DNA of 64,000 nucleotides from Magnetovibrio sp. (GCA_028281525.1 JANQJR010000055.1:1-64000), one strand, 5' to 3'; counted from the first letter of the stretch, positions 39,437-49,329 are shown. Made by a program: numbers and translations. Notes: generated from the sequence alone by a model not told the origin.

Positions 39437-42103
39437 TTAAAATTCCAGCGAGATGTCCCGGTGCATGGACTGGCAACCGGCGATTTCCGACGCTTGGTCC
39501 GATGTTAGACGCCTTTGCTGGCGCAGGCCGATGTTGGGGCGGATGGTTTGCTCGTAGCCGCTGAGCGCCGGAGCCACAGACATGTTGGCGCTGGAGCGCC
39601 ACGCCATCTCGGCTTCGAGCTTCGCCACGCCCGCAGCCACGGCCGCTTGCGCTTCGGCCAGATTGAACCCTGGAACCAGCGCGCGCCGCGCCTTGGTGAA
39701 CTCGGCCTTGATGGCGCTTGCGCCCGCGATGGGCGTAAGCGCGCCTTCGACGGCGCGCAACGCATCGACGACCCCGGCGGTATCGTTCACCGTCGCGCTT
39801 GCGAGAACCGAACCCAGCGCCCGGATTTGCGTTTCCAGTCCTGCCAGTTCGCCGGTGTGGTCCAAAACTTCCAGTACGGTCTGCACCGGTGCGTACGCAC
39901 CGTCCACGGTGCGCCGGTAATCGCGCCGCGCATTCTTTTCCGCCTTGGACAGGTCCTGGTACTGTTTGCGCAGCGCCTTCCAGTTCGCCGGAATGGTCGC
40001 TTCGATTTCGCGGATTTCGGTTTGCAGGGCCGCAATGCTCGCACGGCGGCCTTCGATAGCCGAAGCCGCGCCGCCAAGGTTGCGGGCCCGGCGGATATCC
40101 TGTTCATAGCCCGCGATGCGCTTCTTCAACTTGCGCACATCGGCCTGGATGTCGCGGACCTCGATATGGACCGGGCGGTAGTCCGGAACGAATGCGTCCA
40201 ACGCCGCCTTAGCGTCGCGCACCGCCTGGACTTTTGCGAAGGTGGCTTCGGCCTTGGCGAGGCCTTCGCCAAGGGAATTACGATAAGAGTCCGGCAGTGC
40301 ACTTAAATCCAAGGCCTTCGCCGAGGAGATCGCGCTTTGCAACTGACCCGCTTGCGCGTCATACCTGGGGAACAGGTACTCTTCGACGCAAAGCTGCAGG
40401 CGCGGGTTGCGCGGTGGCGGTGCGGTCTCCGACGTCAGATTCACGCGGTTGGGCAGATAGTTCACCAAACTCGGATACACGCCGACGATGGCGAGGCCTA
40501 AGAGTTGCAAAGCAATGAACGGAATGACGCCCTTATAGATTTGCGTGGTCTTGACCTCGGGTGGCGCAATGCCGCGCAGGTAGAACAGGGCGAAGCCGAA
40601 CGGCGGGGTGAGGAACGAAGTCTGCATGTTGACCCCGATCATGACGCCGAGCCACACACCGGTGATGTTGGCGGATGTGTCGGCCAACAGGATCGGGGCG
40701 ATGATCGGCACCACCACCACGGCAATTTCGATGAAATCGAGGAAGAAACCAAGTATGAAGATCACCGCCATCACGACGATGAACTTGGTGAGGAAGCCGC
40801 CGGGCAGATCGCTCAGGAAGTGACGCACGATTTCCTCGCCGCCGAACGCTCGAAACGCCGCCGTCAACATCGCCGCGCCCAACAGGATGATGAACACCAG
40901 CGCGGTGGTCTTGGCGGTGTCGATCATCACTTCGCCGAGCGTGTTTTCGATCCGCATGGTGCGCCACGCACTCCACAGCACCGCCGTCATCAACGCGATC
41001 ACGGCGATCAACGCCGAAAAGATCGCCGCCCAGTCGCCGGAATCCTGGATGTTGCGCACGTTGATGGTGTTGAACGAGAGCAGCAGCGCAATCGCAACGA
41101 TGGACGCAATCGCCAAAATCGCTGGACGGAACGCGCCGGGCTTGCCGTCCATCAAACGGTATCCGGCCATGATCATGGCGCCGATCGCGCCGATCGCACC
41201 CGCCTGATTGACTGTCGCCACGCCCAAGACGATGGAACCCAACACCGCGAAGATCAGCGTCAACGGCGGCACCAGGGCCAGCGCGACGCGCTTGGCGAAG
41301 CCTAAGTCGTAATCGCCTTCGAACGGTACTGGGGGGGCGGTTCTCTTGCGCACCAGCGCCATTATCAGGATGTAGGTCATGTAAATACCGACCAGAACCA
41401 AGCCCGGCAGCATCGCGCCCATGAACATTTCGCCTGCGCTGGTGGACGTCAGGTCGAACTCCGACGGCATGGAGAATTCGCCGGTGATCTCCCGGTAGTC
41501 GGCCTTGCGCAATGCCGAGGCGCGATCCGTGGCGCTGGATAATTGATCGGCCAGGATGATCAGCACGATGGACGGCGGAATGATCTGACCCAACGTGCCG
41601 GATGCGCTGATGGTGCCGGTGGCGAGCGAGGTCGAATACTTATGGCGCAGCATCACCGGCAGCGAGATCAGCCCCATGGCGATCACCGTCGCGCCGACGA
41701 TACCGGTGGTCGCCGCCAGCAGCGCACCGACGAACACCACGGAAATGCCCAGGCCACCCGGGATCGGGCCGAACAATTGGGCCATGGCGACCAACAGGTC
41801 TTCGGCGACCTTGGAGCGCTGCAGCATGATGCCCATGAACACGAACAGCGGAATGGCGATCAAGGTGTCGCGTTCGGCCTCGAAATAAATGCCTCTGAAA
41901 TTGGTCACCGCCGCGTTGAGCCATTGCAACGGGTCGCCTTGGTCGAAGTAGGCCGAATTGTCGCCCGCAAAGATCCAGCCCGCCGCCGCCGCCAGACCGA
42001 TGGTGATCAGCGCCGAGCCGGGCAGCGCGAACGCCACCGGATATCCGGACGCCAAGGCGCTCACCAGCAAAACGATCAACAGGGCGAGGAAAAACAGTTC
42101 CAT
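39437..42103 (-). CDS. dctM: TRAP transporter large permease (DctM) with long C-terminal coiled-coil extension
   Basis: DctM core 'YPVAFALPGSALITIG...IPLFVFMGIMLQRSKVAEDLL...LGQIIPPSIVLIILADQL' followed by about 330 aa of charged, Ala-rich, heptad-like sequence. Confidence 0.92.
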   Translation of the reverse strand: MELFFLALLIVLLVSALASGYPVAFALPGSALITIGLAAAAGWIFAGDNSAYFDQGDPLQWLNAAVTNFRGIYFEAERDTLIAIPLFVFMGIMLQRSKVAEDLLVAMAQLFGPIPGGLGISVVFVGALLAATTGIVGATVIAMGLISLPVMLRHKYSTSLATGTISASGTLGQIIPPSIVLIILADQLSSATDRASALRKADYREITGEFSMPSEFDLTSTSAGEMFMGAMLPGLVLVGIYMTYILIMALVRKRTAPPVPFEGDYDLGFAKRVALALVPPLTLIFAVLGSIVLGVATVNQAGAIGAIGAMIMAGYRLMDGKPGAFRPAILAIASIVAIALLLSFNTINVRNIQDSGDWAAIFSALIAVIALMTAVLWSAWRTMRIENTLGEVMIDTAKTTALVFIILLGAAMLTAAFRAFGGEEIVRHFLSDLPGGFLTKFIVVMAVIFILGFFLDFIEIAVVVVPIIAPILLADTSANITGVWLGVMIGVNMQTSFLTPPFGFALFYLRGIAPPEVKTTQIYKGVIPFIALQLLGLAIVGVYPSLVNYLPNRVNLTSETAPPPRNPRLQLCVEEYLFPRYDAQAGQLQSAISSAKALDLSALPDSYRNSLGEGLAKAEATFAKVQAVRDAKAALDAFVPDYRPVHIEVRDIQADVRKLKKRIAGYEQDIRRARNLGGAASAIEGRRASIAALQTEIREIEATIPANWKALRKQYQDLSKAEKNARRDYRRTVDGAYAPVQTVLEVLDHTGELAGLETQIRALGSVLASATVNDTAGVVDALRAVEGALTPIAGASAIKAEFTKARRALVPGFNLAEAQAAVAAGVAKLEAEMAWRSSANMSVAPALSGYEQTIRPNIGLRQQRRLTSDQASEIAGCQSMHRDISLEF

Positions 42104-42106
42104 GAT

Positions 42107-43165
42107 CTAAACGGCCGTTTCGTACTTGTGGTGAGGATGGGTTTCAGGCTCGTCGATCACGGTGCCGGCGTTGTCCAGAATCATGGCACAAAACTGCACC
42201 AGCATGCTCAGCGCATAGATCATCAAAAACCCGGCCATCAGATATTTCACGTACATGCCGTAGCCGCTTTGCGTCACCTCATAGCTGAGCATCGGCGCGT
42301 TGATCAGGTTCGACGGCGACCACATGCCCAGTGTCAGAATCACCCAACACACCGGCAGCCCCAACAGCAGGCTGCCGATGATGTTCGACCACGCTTTTCC
42401 GTGTTCGGAGAAATTGTTGTAGAGGATGTCCACCCGCACGTGACCTTCTTCGAGCAACGTGTAGGAACTTGCAAATAAGAACAGGGATGCGTACCAGAAC
42501 CGCACCAGGTCGCCCATGAACGCCTGTTCGTAGGAAAACACGAAGCGGCTCAGCACGATCTGCAATTCGGCGAAGACGATCAGCAGCGCCAACCAGGTAA
42601 AGCCCAGCGTGCGGGTGAACAGGCCGACGATGAAGCCCAACGCCACCAGTGGGTAGTGGACGTAAGCGCCGCGGAAACTGGCGCGGCCCAACTGGTCCGC
42701 CAAGTCCGTGCCGAACAGGGCCGGCAGCAGGCCCTCCACACGCAAAAACGAAATCGCGCCATCGACAAGGCCTACGAACAGCACCGCCCAAAAGGATGAG
42801 CGTATGATGTAGGCGCCAAGCGCGCTCAAGCGGTCGGCGTCCATGTGCATCGAGATGTTTGGCGTGCGCAAGACCGCATAGACGATGGCCGCGATCGGCA
42901 GGGCATTGAGCAGCACTTGTAGCCAGCCCAGCATCTGCGCATTGGCGCTGAGGCCGCCAGAACTTCCAAAACCGGATGCGATGAAATTCAACAACCCCGG
43001 CCAGCCGGCCCAGAAATTGAGGAAATTGTTGACGACGAACAGCATGCCCATGGCGGCCACGCTTAACGCAAAAATGCGTATGCCCAAGCGCACGGCCGTG
43101 TTGATCTTGCTCAGCGATTTTACACTGGAGGAAGGGGCGGAGGAGGAGGCGGTTTCAGTGCTCAT
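42107..43165 (-). CDS. dctQ: TRAP transporter small permease (DctQ)
   Basis: 'YASLFLFASSYTLLEEGHVRVDILYNNFSEHGKAW' typical DctQ motif; adjacent to dctM and dctP. Confidence 0.92.
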   Translation of the reverse strand: MSTETASSSAPSSSVKSLSKINTAVRLGIRIFALSVAAMGMLFVVNNFLNFWAGWPGLLNFIASGFGSSGGLSANAQMLGWLQVLLNALPIAAIVYAVLRTPNISMHMDADRLSALGAYIIRSSFWAVLFVGLVDGAISFLRVEGLLPALFGTDLADQLGRASFRGAYVHYPLVALGFIVGLFTRTLGFTWLALLIVFAELQIVLSRFVFSYEQAFMGDLVRFWYASLFLFASSYTLLEEGHVRVDILYNNFSEHGKAWSNIIGSLLLGLPVCWVILTLGMWSPSNLINAPMLSYEVTQSGYGMYVKYLMAGFLMIYALSMLVQFCAMILDNAGTVIDEPETHPHHKYETAV

Positions 43166-43217
43166 GACGGCCCTTCAGCTTTGCGCACGTCATTTCTTGA
43201 ATATGAATCTCACAATT

Positions 43218-43252
43218 TGAAAATGAAGAGAAAACGGAGCCGAAGCTCCGTT
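43218..43252 (-). terminator. rho-independent terminator/attenuator after dctP, before dctQ
   Basis: On the minus strand AACGGAGC-TTCG-GCTCCGTT followed by TTCTCTTCATTTT. Confidence 0.78.
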
Positions 43253-43275
43253 CCCCGTATTTCGATTTTCGCCGA

Positions 43276-44409
43276 TCAGACGCCCAACACGCGGTTGCGT
43301 TGCGCGATATATGCCTGGTCGGAAATCTTCGACCACGCGCCCAAATCCTTACGCGCCGCGACGAAGCTGGTGTGGATGCGTTTCGCAAGTTCGGAGTGTT
43401 CGAGCACCGTGGCGAACACCTCATCCGCCGCCATGCCGAAACTGTCGTAGATTTCGTCGTCGAATTTGCGCAATTGCACACCTTCGTTGGTCACCAGATC
43501 GGCCAGGGCTTCACCGTTCTTGGCGTTGTATTCGGACATCATGATGTCGTTTTCCGCGGCCGCGGCGGCTTCCAGAATATGCTGGTCGCTCTTGGACAGC
43601 TTGCCCCACCAGGACGCATTGACGCCCATGGCCAACGTCGAACCGGGCTCGTGCATGCCCGGATAGTAGTAATACTTGGCCGCTTCATAGAACTTCATGG
43701 CGCGGTCGTTCCACGGGCCCACCCATTCGGTGGCGTCAATGGCGCCGGACACGAGGTTTTCATAGATCTGGCCACCCGGCAGGGACACCGGGGAAGCGCC
43801 CAGCTTGGCCATGACGTCGCCGCCCAGGCCCGGGATGCGCATTTTCAGGCCTTTGAGATCGTCGGCGGTGTTGATTTCCTTGTTGAACCATCCGCCCATC
43901 TGCACGCCGGTGTTGCCCGCCGCCATGCACTTCAAGCCGAAATCGCCGGCGAGTTCGTCCCACAGTTCCTGGCCACCGCCGAAACGAATCCAAGCATTCA
44001 TTTCCGTATAGGTCAGGCCGAAGGGCACGGAGGTGAAATAGGCCCAGCCCGGATGCTTGCCTTTCCAGTAGTAGTCGGCGGCGTGATAGCCCTGGGCGTT
44101 GCCCGAAGCGACTTCGTCAAACGAATCGAACGCACCGACGCGTTCACCGGCGGCGTAGTATGTCACTTGGATACGGCCATCGGTCATGTCGTTGATGCGT
44201 TGCGCCAAACGTTGCGCGCCGGTGCCGAGACCCGGGAAGTCGCGCGGCCAAGTGGCGACCATGACCATTTCGATGCGCTCTTTGTTGATCATCGGCGCGG
44301 CGGGAGCCGCGGGGGTCTCGGCTTTCTTTTCTTCTTCTTTGCCGCAGGCGGAAAGCGCGACGGCGCCGGCCGCCAGGGCCGCACCGGTTACAAAGTCACG
44401 ACGTTTCAT
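43276..44409 (-). CDS. dctP: TRAP transporter substrate-binding protein (DctP)
   Basis: Tat/lipoprotein-like leader 'MKRRDFVTGAALAAGAVALSACGKEEEKK'; 'GGQIYENLVSGAIDATEWVGPWNDRAMKFYEAAKYYYYPGMHEPGS'. Confidence 0.94.
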   Translation of the reverse strand: MKRRDFVTGAALAAGAVALSACGKEEEKKAETPAAPAAPMINKERIEMVMVATWPRDFPGLGTGAQRLAQRINDMTDGRIQVTYYAAGERVGAFDSFDEVASGNAQGYHAADYYWKGKHPGWAYFTSVPFGLTYTEMNAWIRFGGGQELWDELAGDFGLKCMAAGNTGVQMGGWFNKEINTADDLKGLKMRIPGLGGDVMAKLGASPVSLPGGQIYENLVSGAIDATEWVGPWNDRAMKFYEAAKYYYYPGMHEPGSTLAMGVNASWWGKLSKSDQHILEAAAAAENDIMMSEYNAKNGEALADLVTNEGVQLRKFDDEIYDSFGMAADEVFATVLEHSELAKRIHTSFVAARKDLGAWSKISDQAYIAQRNRVLGV

Positions 44410-44631
44410 AGCGTTTTATTCCTCCCAGAAGTTAAACCTGCAACGCTCTTGGCGGCGCTACGCGGATACGGTTTCCTCCCAGGATCAGGGAGGTCATACA
44501 TACGAGCCTATCGTGAACGACAAGCGCTTCGCAATGTATAATTAAACATTTGCTCCACAATCAGTGGAAAATAACTCATTTGTGGTATTTTGTTTTAGCC
44601 GTTGATTTGCAAGGCGATAGGAAGATCGCGT

Positions 44632-45366
44632 TTATCGTGACGCGCTCTCGCCGATGCGTTTCCAGCCATCGGGGGTATAGGCTTCCAAGGGGCGGAAGTT
44701 GCGCTTGTAATCCATCTTTGGGCTGCCTTGCACCCAATAGCCCAGATAGACATGCTCCAACCCCAATTCCTGGGCGCGCTCGATCAGCCACAATACCACG
44801 TAAGTGCCGAGGCTGCGGCGGCTGTCTTCGGGATCGAAAAAGCTGTAGACGGCGCTCAAGCCGTCGCTTAAGCGGTCGATCAGGCAGCCGGCCAACAAAC
44901 GGCCTTGATGATCGCGAAACTCCACCAAGTTTGAATGGACAGGCGTTTCCTCGACCAAGGCGCGGTAATCGTTTTGCCCCATCAGCGCCATGTCGCCGTC
45001 GCCGTGACGCGCGCTGATGTAGGCGCTGAACAGCTCGAACTGTTCGCGGGTGGCGATGGCCGCGCGTTCTTCGACGGCCAGGTCGTCGTTGCGATTGAGG
45101 ATGCGTCGCTGCGTGCGGTTGGGCGTGAAGACCTTCACCGGCACCCGCACGGAAACGCACGCCGAACAACCATCGCACACCGGGGCGTAGGCAATGGTGT
45201 GGCTGCGCCGAAATCCGGCCAGCGACAGTTTGTCGTTCAACTGCCCGGCGTCCAGTCCCATGAGTTCCGTGACCATGCGCCGTTCCACACGGCCCGCCAA
45301 ATAAGGACACGGCAACGGGGTCGTGGTGAAGAAGAAGTGGGTGTTGGACGCGATGTTGTGGCGCAT
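44632..45366 (-). CDS. bpt: arginyl/leucyl-tRNA--protein transferase
   Basis: 'PCPYLAGRVERRMVTEL...AGFRRSHTIAYAPVCDGCSACVSVRVPV...LGTYVVLWLIERAQELGLEHVYLGYWVQGSPKMDYKRNFRPLE'. Confidence 0.96.
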   Translation of the reverse strand: MRHNIASNTHFFFTTTPLPCPYLAGRVERRMVTELMGLDAGQLNDKLSLAGFRRSHTIAYAPVCDGCSACVSVRVPVKVFTPNRTQRRILNRNDDLAVEERAAIATREQFELFSAYISARHGDGDMALMGQNDYRALVEETPVHSNLVEFRDHQGRLLAGCLIDRLSDGLSAVYSFFDPEDSRRSLGTYVVLWLIERAQELGLEHVYLGYWVQGSPKMDYKRNFRPLEAYTPDGWKRIGESASR

Positions 45367-45439
45367 GGCGCATTTCCAAGGCTGTTTCCTTTATGAAAAC
45401 AGACAAATCCCAGGGCGGCAACCCTGATGGCAATACGGC

Positions 45440-46375
45440 TTATTCCTCTTCGGGGCGGATGATGCTCGGCGGCGGGCCGCTGCGTTCCTCTACGGTGGGT
45501 TCGGGTTGCTCGCCCGTACCGCGCAGCAACACGATGGAGAGACGGCGGTTGCGCGCGTTGGCGGGATCATCCGGCAGCAAAGGCACCGTTGCGGCCTTGC
45601 CCACCACGCGGGAAATCCGTTCTTCTGGAACCCCCATGTTCAGCAGGCCACGCCGCGCGGAGTTGGCGCGGTCGGTGGACAGTTCCCAGTTGGTGTAGTC
45701 CTGGCCGCCACCGCCAAACGGCACCGAGTCGGTGTGCCCACTGATGGCGATGTTCTGGGGCATTTTCATAATGATTTCGGTCACCAGGCCCAAGACTCGC
45801 TCGGTGTGTTCGTACATGACGGCGCTGCCGGAGGGGAACATGGACAAGCCGTCCTGGTCCACCACCTGAATTCTCAAGCCTTCGGGCGTGTTTTCGACCA
45901 TCAGGCTTTCCGCCAATTGTTGAAATTCGGGCAGGGTTTCCAGGGCTTCCTTGAGTTCCTGTTCGGCCTTGTCGAATTGATCCTGCTCCGCCTTGGCCTT
46001 GACCTCTTCGGCGTCCATTTCCGCCTCGACGGGTTCGTCCTGCAGGGCTTCGCCGCCGGAACCGGCCTTGGGCGGGGGCAGGTCCATGGTCACGGACGGG
46101 CGTGACACCGTGTCTTCCAAAGCCCCGTCAACGGCTACCGTAGTGCCGCCCAAAATCTGGCCGGAACCCGATTGCGATACGGAGGTCACGGTCGGGGCGA
46201 AATAGTCCGCGATGCCTTCCAACTGCTCCTGGGTTACCGAGTTCAACAGCCACAGCAACAAAAAAAACGCCATCATCGCGGTAACGAAGTCGGCGTAAGC
46301 GATTTTCCAAGCGCCGCCGTGGTGGCCGGCAGCGCTTTTCTTGATCTTTTTGATGACAATAGGTGGTTGGTCCAT
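45440..46375 (-). CDS. motB: flagellar motor protein MotB
   Basis: 'HHGGAWKIAYADFVTAMMAFFLLLWLLNSVTQEQLEGIADYF' and OmpA-like 'ISGHTDSVPFGGGG..YTNWELSTDRANSARRGLL'. Confidence 0.96.
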   Translation of the reverse strand: MDQPPIVIKKIKKSAAGHHGGAWKIAYADFVTAMMAFFLLLWLLNSVTQEQLEGIADYFAPTVTSVSQSGSGQILGGTTVAVDGALEDTVSRPSVTMDLPPPKAGSGGEALQDEPVEAEMDAEEVKAKAEQDQFDKAEQELKEALETLPEFQQLAESLMVENTPEGLRIQVVDQDGLSMFPSGSAVMYEHTERVLGLVTEIIMKMPQNIAISGHTDSVPFGGGGQDYTNWELSTDRANSARRGLLNMGVPEERISRVVGKAATVPLLPDDPANARNRRLSIVLLRGTGEQPEPTVEERSGPPPSIIRPEEE

Positions 46376-46396
46376 CGACGTGCGACGCCCCCCTGA

Positions 46397-47260
46397 CTAT
46401 TCGACGTTGCCGACGTTTTGCAAGGCTTCTTCTAAGTCCTGGAAGTTCGGACGCAGATGGCCGGGCACCGCTTTGCGGGCGAATTCGACGGAGACCTGCG
46501 GGGCGTACCCCTGCATGTGGGCAAGGATTCCGGCCTTGATGACCAGGAAGTAGTTAGCTTCTTCCTTGAGCGTCGAGCCCAGGCTTGCGGCCATGGGGCC
46601 AACGAAACCGTACGAGAACAAAATGCCCGAGAACGTACCCACCAAGGCCGCACCGATCAGATGGCCGAGAATTTCCGGCGGCTCCGTGATCGATCCCATG
46701 GTGTGGATGATTCCCAGCACGGCGGCGACGATGCCCAGCGCCGGCAGCGCTTCGGCCAGCGCCGTCAAGGCATGTTCCACGGCGTGGTCGTGTTCGTGGT
46801 GGTTTTCCAGCTCCACGTCCATGATGTTTTCGACTTCGATGGGATTCGACGTGCCCAGCGTCAGCATGCGCAGATAGTCGCACATGAACTCCAAGGCGTG
46901 GTGATCGTGAAGGAAGCTGGGGTATTGGTTGAAGATGGTGCTATCGTGAGGATTTTCGATATGGCCTTCCAGCGCCAAGTCGCCCTTGCTTTTGGCAAGT
47001 TTAAACACCGTATATAGCACGCTGAGCAACTCTAAGTAGCTATCCCTACTGTACTTCGCGCCTTTGATCAGCTTGCTGAGGCTGCCCATCACGCCTTTGA
47101 GCACCGAGCCCGGATTCGAAATCAAGAATGCGCCGATGCCGCCACCAAAGATGATGAGGAATTCGAGCGGTTGCCACAGAACCTCAAGGTGACCGTCGGC
47201 CAGAGCATAGCCACCCAGGACACACGCAGTAACAACAACAAAACCGATTATAAACTTCAT
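46397..47260 (-). CDS. motA: flagellar motor stator protein MotA
   Basis: 'EALPALGIVAAVLGIIHTMGSI.EPPEILGHLIGAALVGTFSGILFSYGFVGPMA'. Confidence 0.96.
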   Translation of the reverse strand: MKFIIGFVVVTACVLGGYALADGHLEVLWQPLEFLIIFGGGIGAFLISNPGSVLKGVMGSLSKLIKGAKYSRDSYLELLSVLYTVFKLAKSKGDLALEGHIENPHDSTIFNQYPSFLHDHHALEFMCDYLRMLTLGTSNPIEVENIMDVELENHHEHDHAVEHALTALAEALPALGIVAAVLGIIHTMGSITEPPEILGHLIGAALVGTFSGILFSYGFVGPMAASLGSTLKEEANYFLVIKAGILAHMQGYAPQVSVEFARKAVPGHLRPNFQDLEEALQNVGNVE

Positions 47261-47587
47261 TCAGCGACGCACCCCGTAGGGACCTCTCGTGCTTTGGTTC
47301 TTTGTTCGTTTGGTGCCCAGGGGCCAAACTATCGGGTGTAGGGCTCTAAGATCAAGTTATTTCCAGATATTTGCCAGATATTTGAACGTTCCGTGACATC
47401 TTTTCAAAAGATCGTGCACGCGCTTCTGTGGACTTTTGCGCCTATTCGCAATAAACATGCGCGACCCATTGGCCGAAGCTGTTGCGATTGGGCTGGCGGG
47501 GAAACAATTTCCATTGCGGCACATGGGGCAATACCTACATAAATTCCATGCCTTGGAAGGGAAGATAGCCCGTACTGGACCCGTCTC

Positions 47588-48127
47588 ATGACTATGGAGA
47601 GAGTAAGAACCTTGACCTCGCATCCTTTGCCGAACGACGAGTCCGCGTTCAGCCAACGCGATTTCCGCAACGCCATGGGCAGCTTCGCCACTGGCATCTG
47701 CATTGTGGCCGCCAACACTACCGACGGTAAAGCCGTCGGCATGACGGTCAATTCTTTCTCTTCGCTTTCCTTGGACCCGCCGTTGGTGCTGTTCTGCCTG
47801 GGCGTGGAATCGACACGCTCCCAGGCCATCATTCAGGCCGGAAAATTCAATATTTCCATGTTGGGCGCGGACCAGGTGGAGATATCAAACCATTTCGCCA
47901 AGCCGGGTGAGGGGCTGGCGTTGGACGGCATGGTTGCGCCTGGGGAAAATGGTGCGCCGGTGGTGCCGCATGCATTGGCGGTCATCGAATGTGATTTGGA
48001 CTCCCAGCATGTGGGTGGTGATCACATCATTATGGTCGGTCGGGCGACCCGTGTCAGTGTCGCGCCTGAACGCGACCCGTTGCTGTATTTCCATGGCTCC
48101 TATCGCCATATCGGCGACAAGGTCTAG
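47588..48127 (+). CDS. flavin reductase family protein
   Basis: 'DFRNAMGSFATGICIVAANTTDGKAVGMTVNSFSSLSLDPPLVLFCLGVES'. Confidence 0.92.
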   Translation: MTMERVRTLTSHPLPNDESAFSQRDFRNAMGSFATGICIVAANTTDGKAVGMTVNSFSSLSLDPPLVLFCLGVESTRSQAIIQAGKFNISMLGADQVEISNHFAKPGEGLALDGMVAPGENGAPVVPHALAVIECDLDSQHVGGDHIIMVGRATRVSVAPERDPLLYFHGSYRHIGDKV

Positions 48128-48933
48128 TGGCCGAAACCAACCCCTCAACGCCGCCCAAACATTTTACAGGGCGTTCCTTAGGCGTGCTGCCACGTGTTTT
48201 GGCGGCGCAGGTTCTGGCGCTTGTGCTGATCGTGGGGGCAGGGTGGGCGATTGCCGTCTTTATGGTGCCGCCCGCGCATCCCCCCCTGTGGGCGGCCGTG
48301 GTTGCGCAAGGCGCACTGGCAGCGGCTTTCAGCCGGACATTCGGACTGACGGGAAAATGGCTTGTGGCGCAGTTCGTGCTGCCTGCGATGGCCTGGAGCG
48401 CTTTGACGCTGGAGATTTCGGCCTGGGTTTTTCTGCTGGCCTTCGTCGCGCTGTTCCTGGTCTTTTCCAATACCCCGCGCGAAAAGGTGCCTCTTTACCT
48501 GACCAACGCGGCCACCTGGGCGGCGTTGTCCGAATTGCTCAATCAAGAATCCAAGCCGGGGCAATTCGTTGACCTGGGCAGTGGTTTGGGTGGAACCTTG
48601 GCGTATCTTGCCCGCAAGCACCCGGACTGGACCTTCACTGGCGTGGAAACCGCGCCGGTACCATATATCATCAGTAAATTGAGACTGATGACGCGCCCCA
48701 ATGCGCATATCCGCTTTCGGAGCTTTTGGAAGGTGGATCTTGCGGGTTTTGATGTGGTCTACGCCTTCCTATCACCTGCACCCATGCCCCGGTTGTTGGC
48801 CAAAGCCGACAGCGAAATGCGGACGGATGCGTTGTTCATCAGCAATTCGTTTTGGGCCGAAGGGCATCCTTACGACGGTCAGGCGGAAGTTAGAGATTCT
48901 CGAAAAACATGTTTGTTTTTCAAAAGATTATAA
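48127..48933 (+). CDS. membrane-anchored class I SAM-dependent methyltransferase
   Basis: N-terminal TM helices; 'GQFVDLGSGLGGTLAYLARKHPDWTFTGVETAPVPYIISKLRL'; GTG start. Confidence 0.8.
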   Translation: MAETNPSTPPKHFTGRSLGVLPRVLAAQVLALVLIVGAGWAIAVFMVPPAHPPLWAAVVAQGALAAAFSRTFGLTGKWLVAQFVLPAMAWSALTLEISAWVFLLAFVALFLVFSNTPREKVPLYLTNAATWAALSELLNQESKPGQFVDLGSGLGGTLAYLARKHPDWTFTGVETAPVPYIISKLRLMTRPNAHIRFRSFWKVDLAGFDVVYAFLSPAPMPRLLAKADSEMRTDALFISNSFWAEGHPYDGQAEVRDSRKTCLFFKRL

Positions 48934-49002
48934 AGATACATTTCGGTTTTGCATGAGGTCTCCTTGTTTTTTTGGGGATAATTTTTAAGAAAATTGCCAC
49001 AA

Positions 49003-49018
49003 AGTGATGTATATCACA
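49003..49018. promoter_or_regulatory. CRP/FNR-family-like binding site
   Basis: AGTGATGTATATCACA matches TGTGA-N6-TCACA at 9 of 10 arm positions; about 90 nt upstream of the ORF at 49107. Confidence 0.4.
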
Positions 49019-49106
49019 GTCAATGAGATGTGAACCTGTCATAGTAAGGACTCAAGCAAGACCGGGGGAAACCCGTAGCGAAATGTGTTACTGAGGACAT
49101 CGTGTC

Positions 49107-49310
49107 ATGAAAGTTTGGGACCACATCAAGTATAGGGATCATCTGCATCGCCGTGCGGAAGAGTTGCTGAAGCAACCTGGAAACCGCCGGGTGTCTGATC
49201 GCTCCGAGATGAAGCCGTTGTCCCCCGCAGCGCAGCGCAAAGTCGATATGGAGCAGCGCCTGCAGGGCTCGATGTTGGGGCCGCGCAAGCGGCGCAAAAC
49301 AGATCGCTGA
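49107..49310 (+). CDS. hypothetical small basic protein (67 aa)
   Basis: ORF 'MKVWDHIKYRDHLHRRAEELLKQPGNRRVSDRSEMKPLSPAAQRKVDMEQRLQGSMLGPRKRRKTDR'. Confidence 0.6.
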   Translation: MKVWDHIKYRDHLHRRAEELLKQPGNRRVSDRSEMKPLSPAAQRKVDMEQRLQGSMLGPRKRRKTDR

Positions 49311-49329
49311 TTTCGTTTAGCCCGCGCGG

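Noticed and set aside
40505-42478. Plus-strand ORFs (266 and 311 aa) opposite dctM/dctQ
   Set aside because: His/Gln/Asp/Arg-rich shadow ORFs antisense to membrane-protein genes.
49040-49095. Possible riboswitch-like leader (ACCGGGGGAAACCCGTAGCGAAATG)
   Set aside because: Does not match the consensus of c-di-GMP, SAM, cobalamin or glycine riboswitches as I know them; kept only as part of the small-ORF finding.
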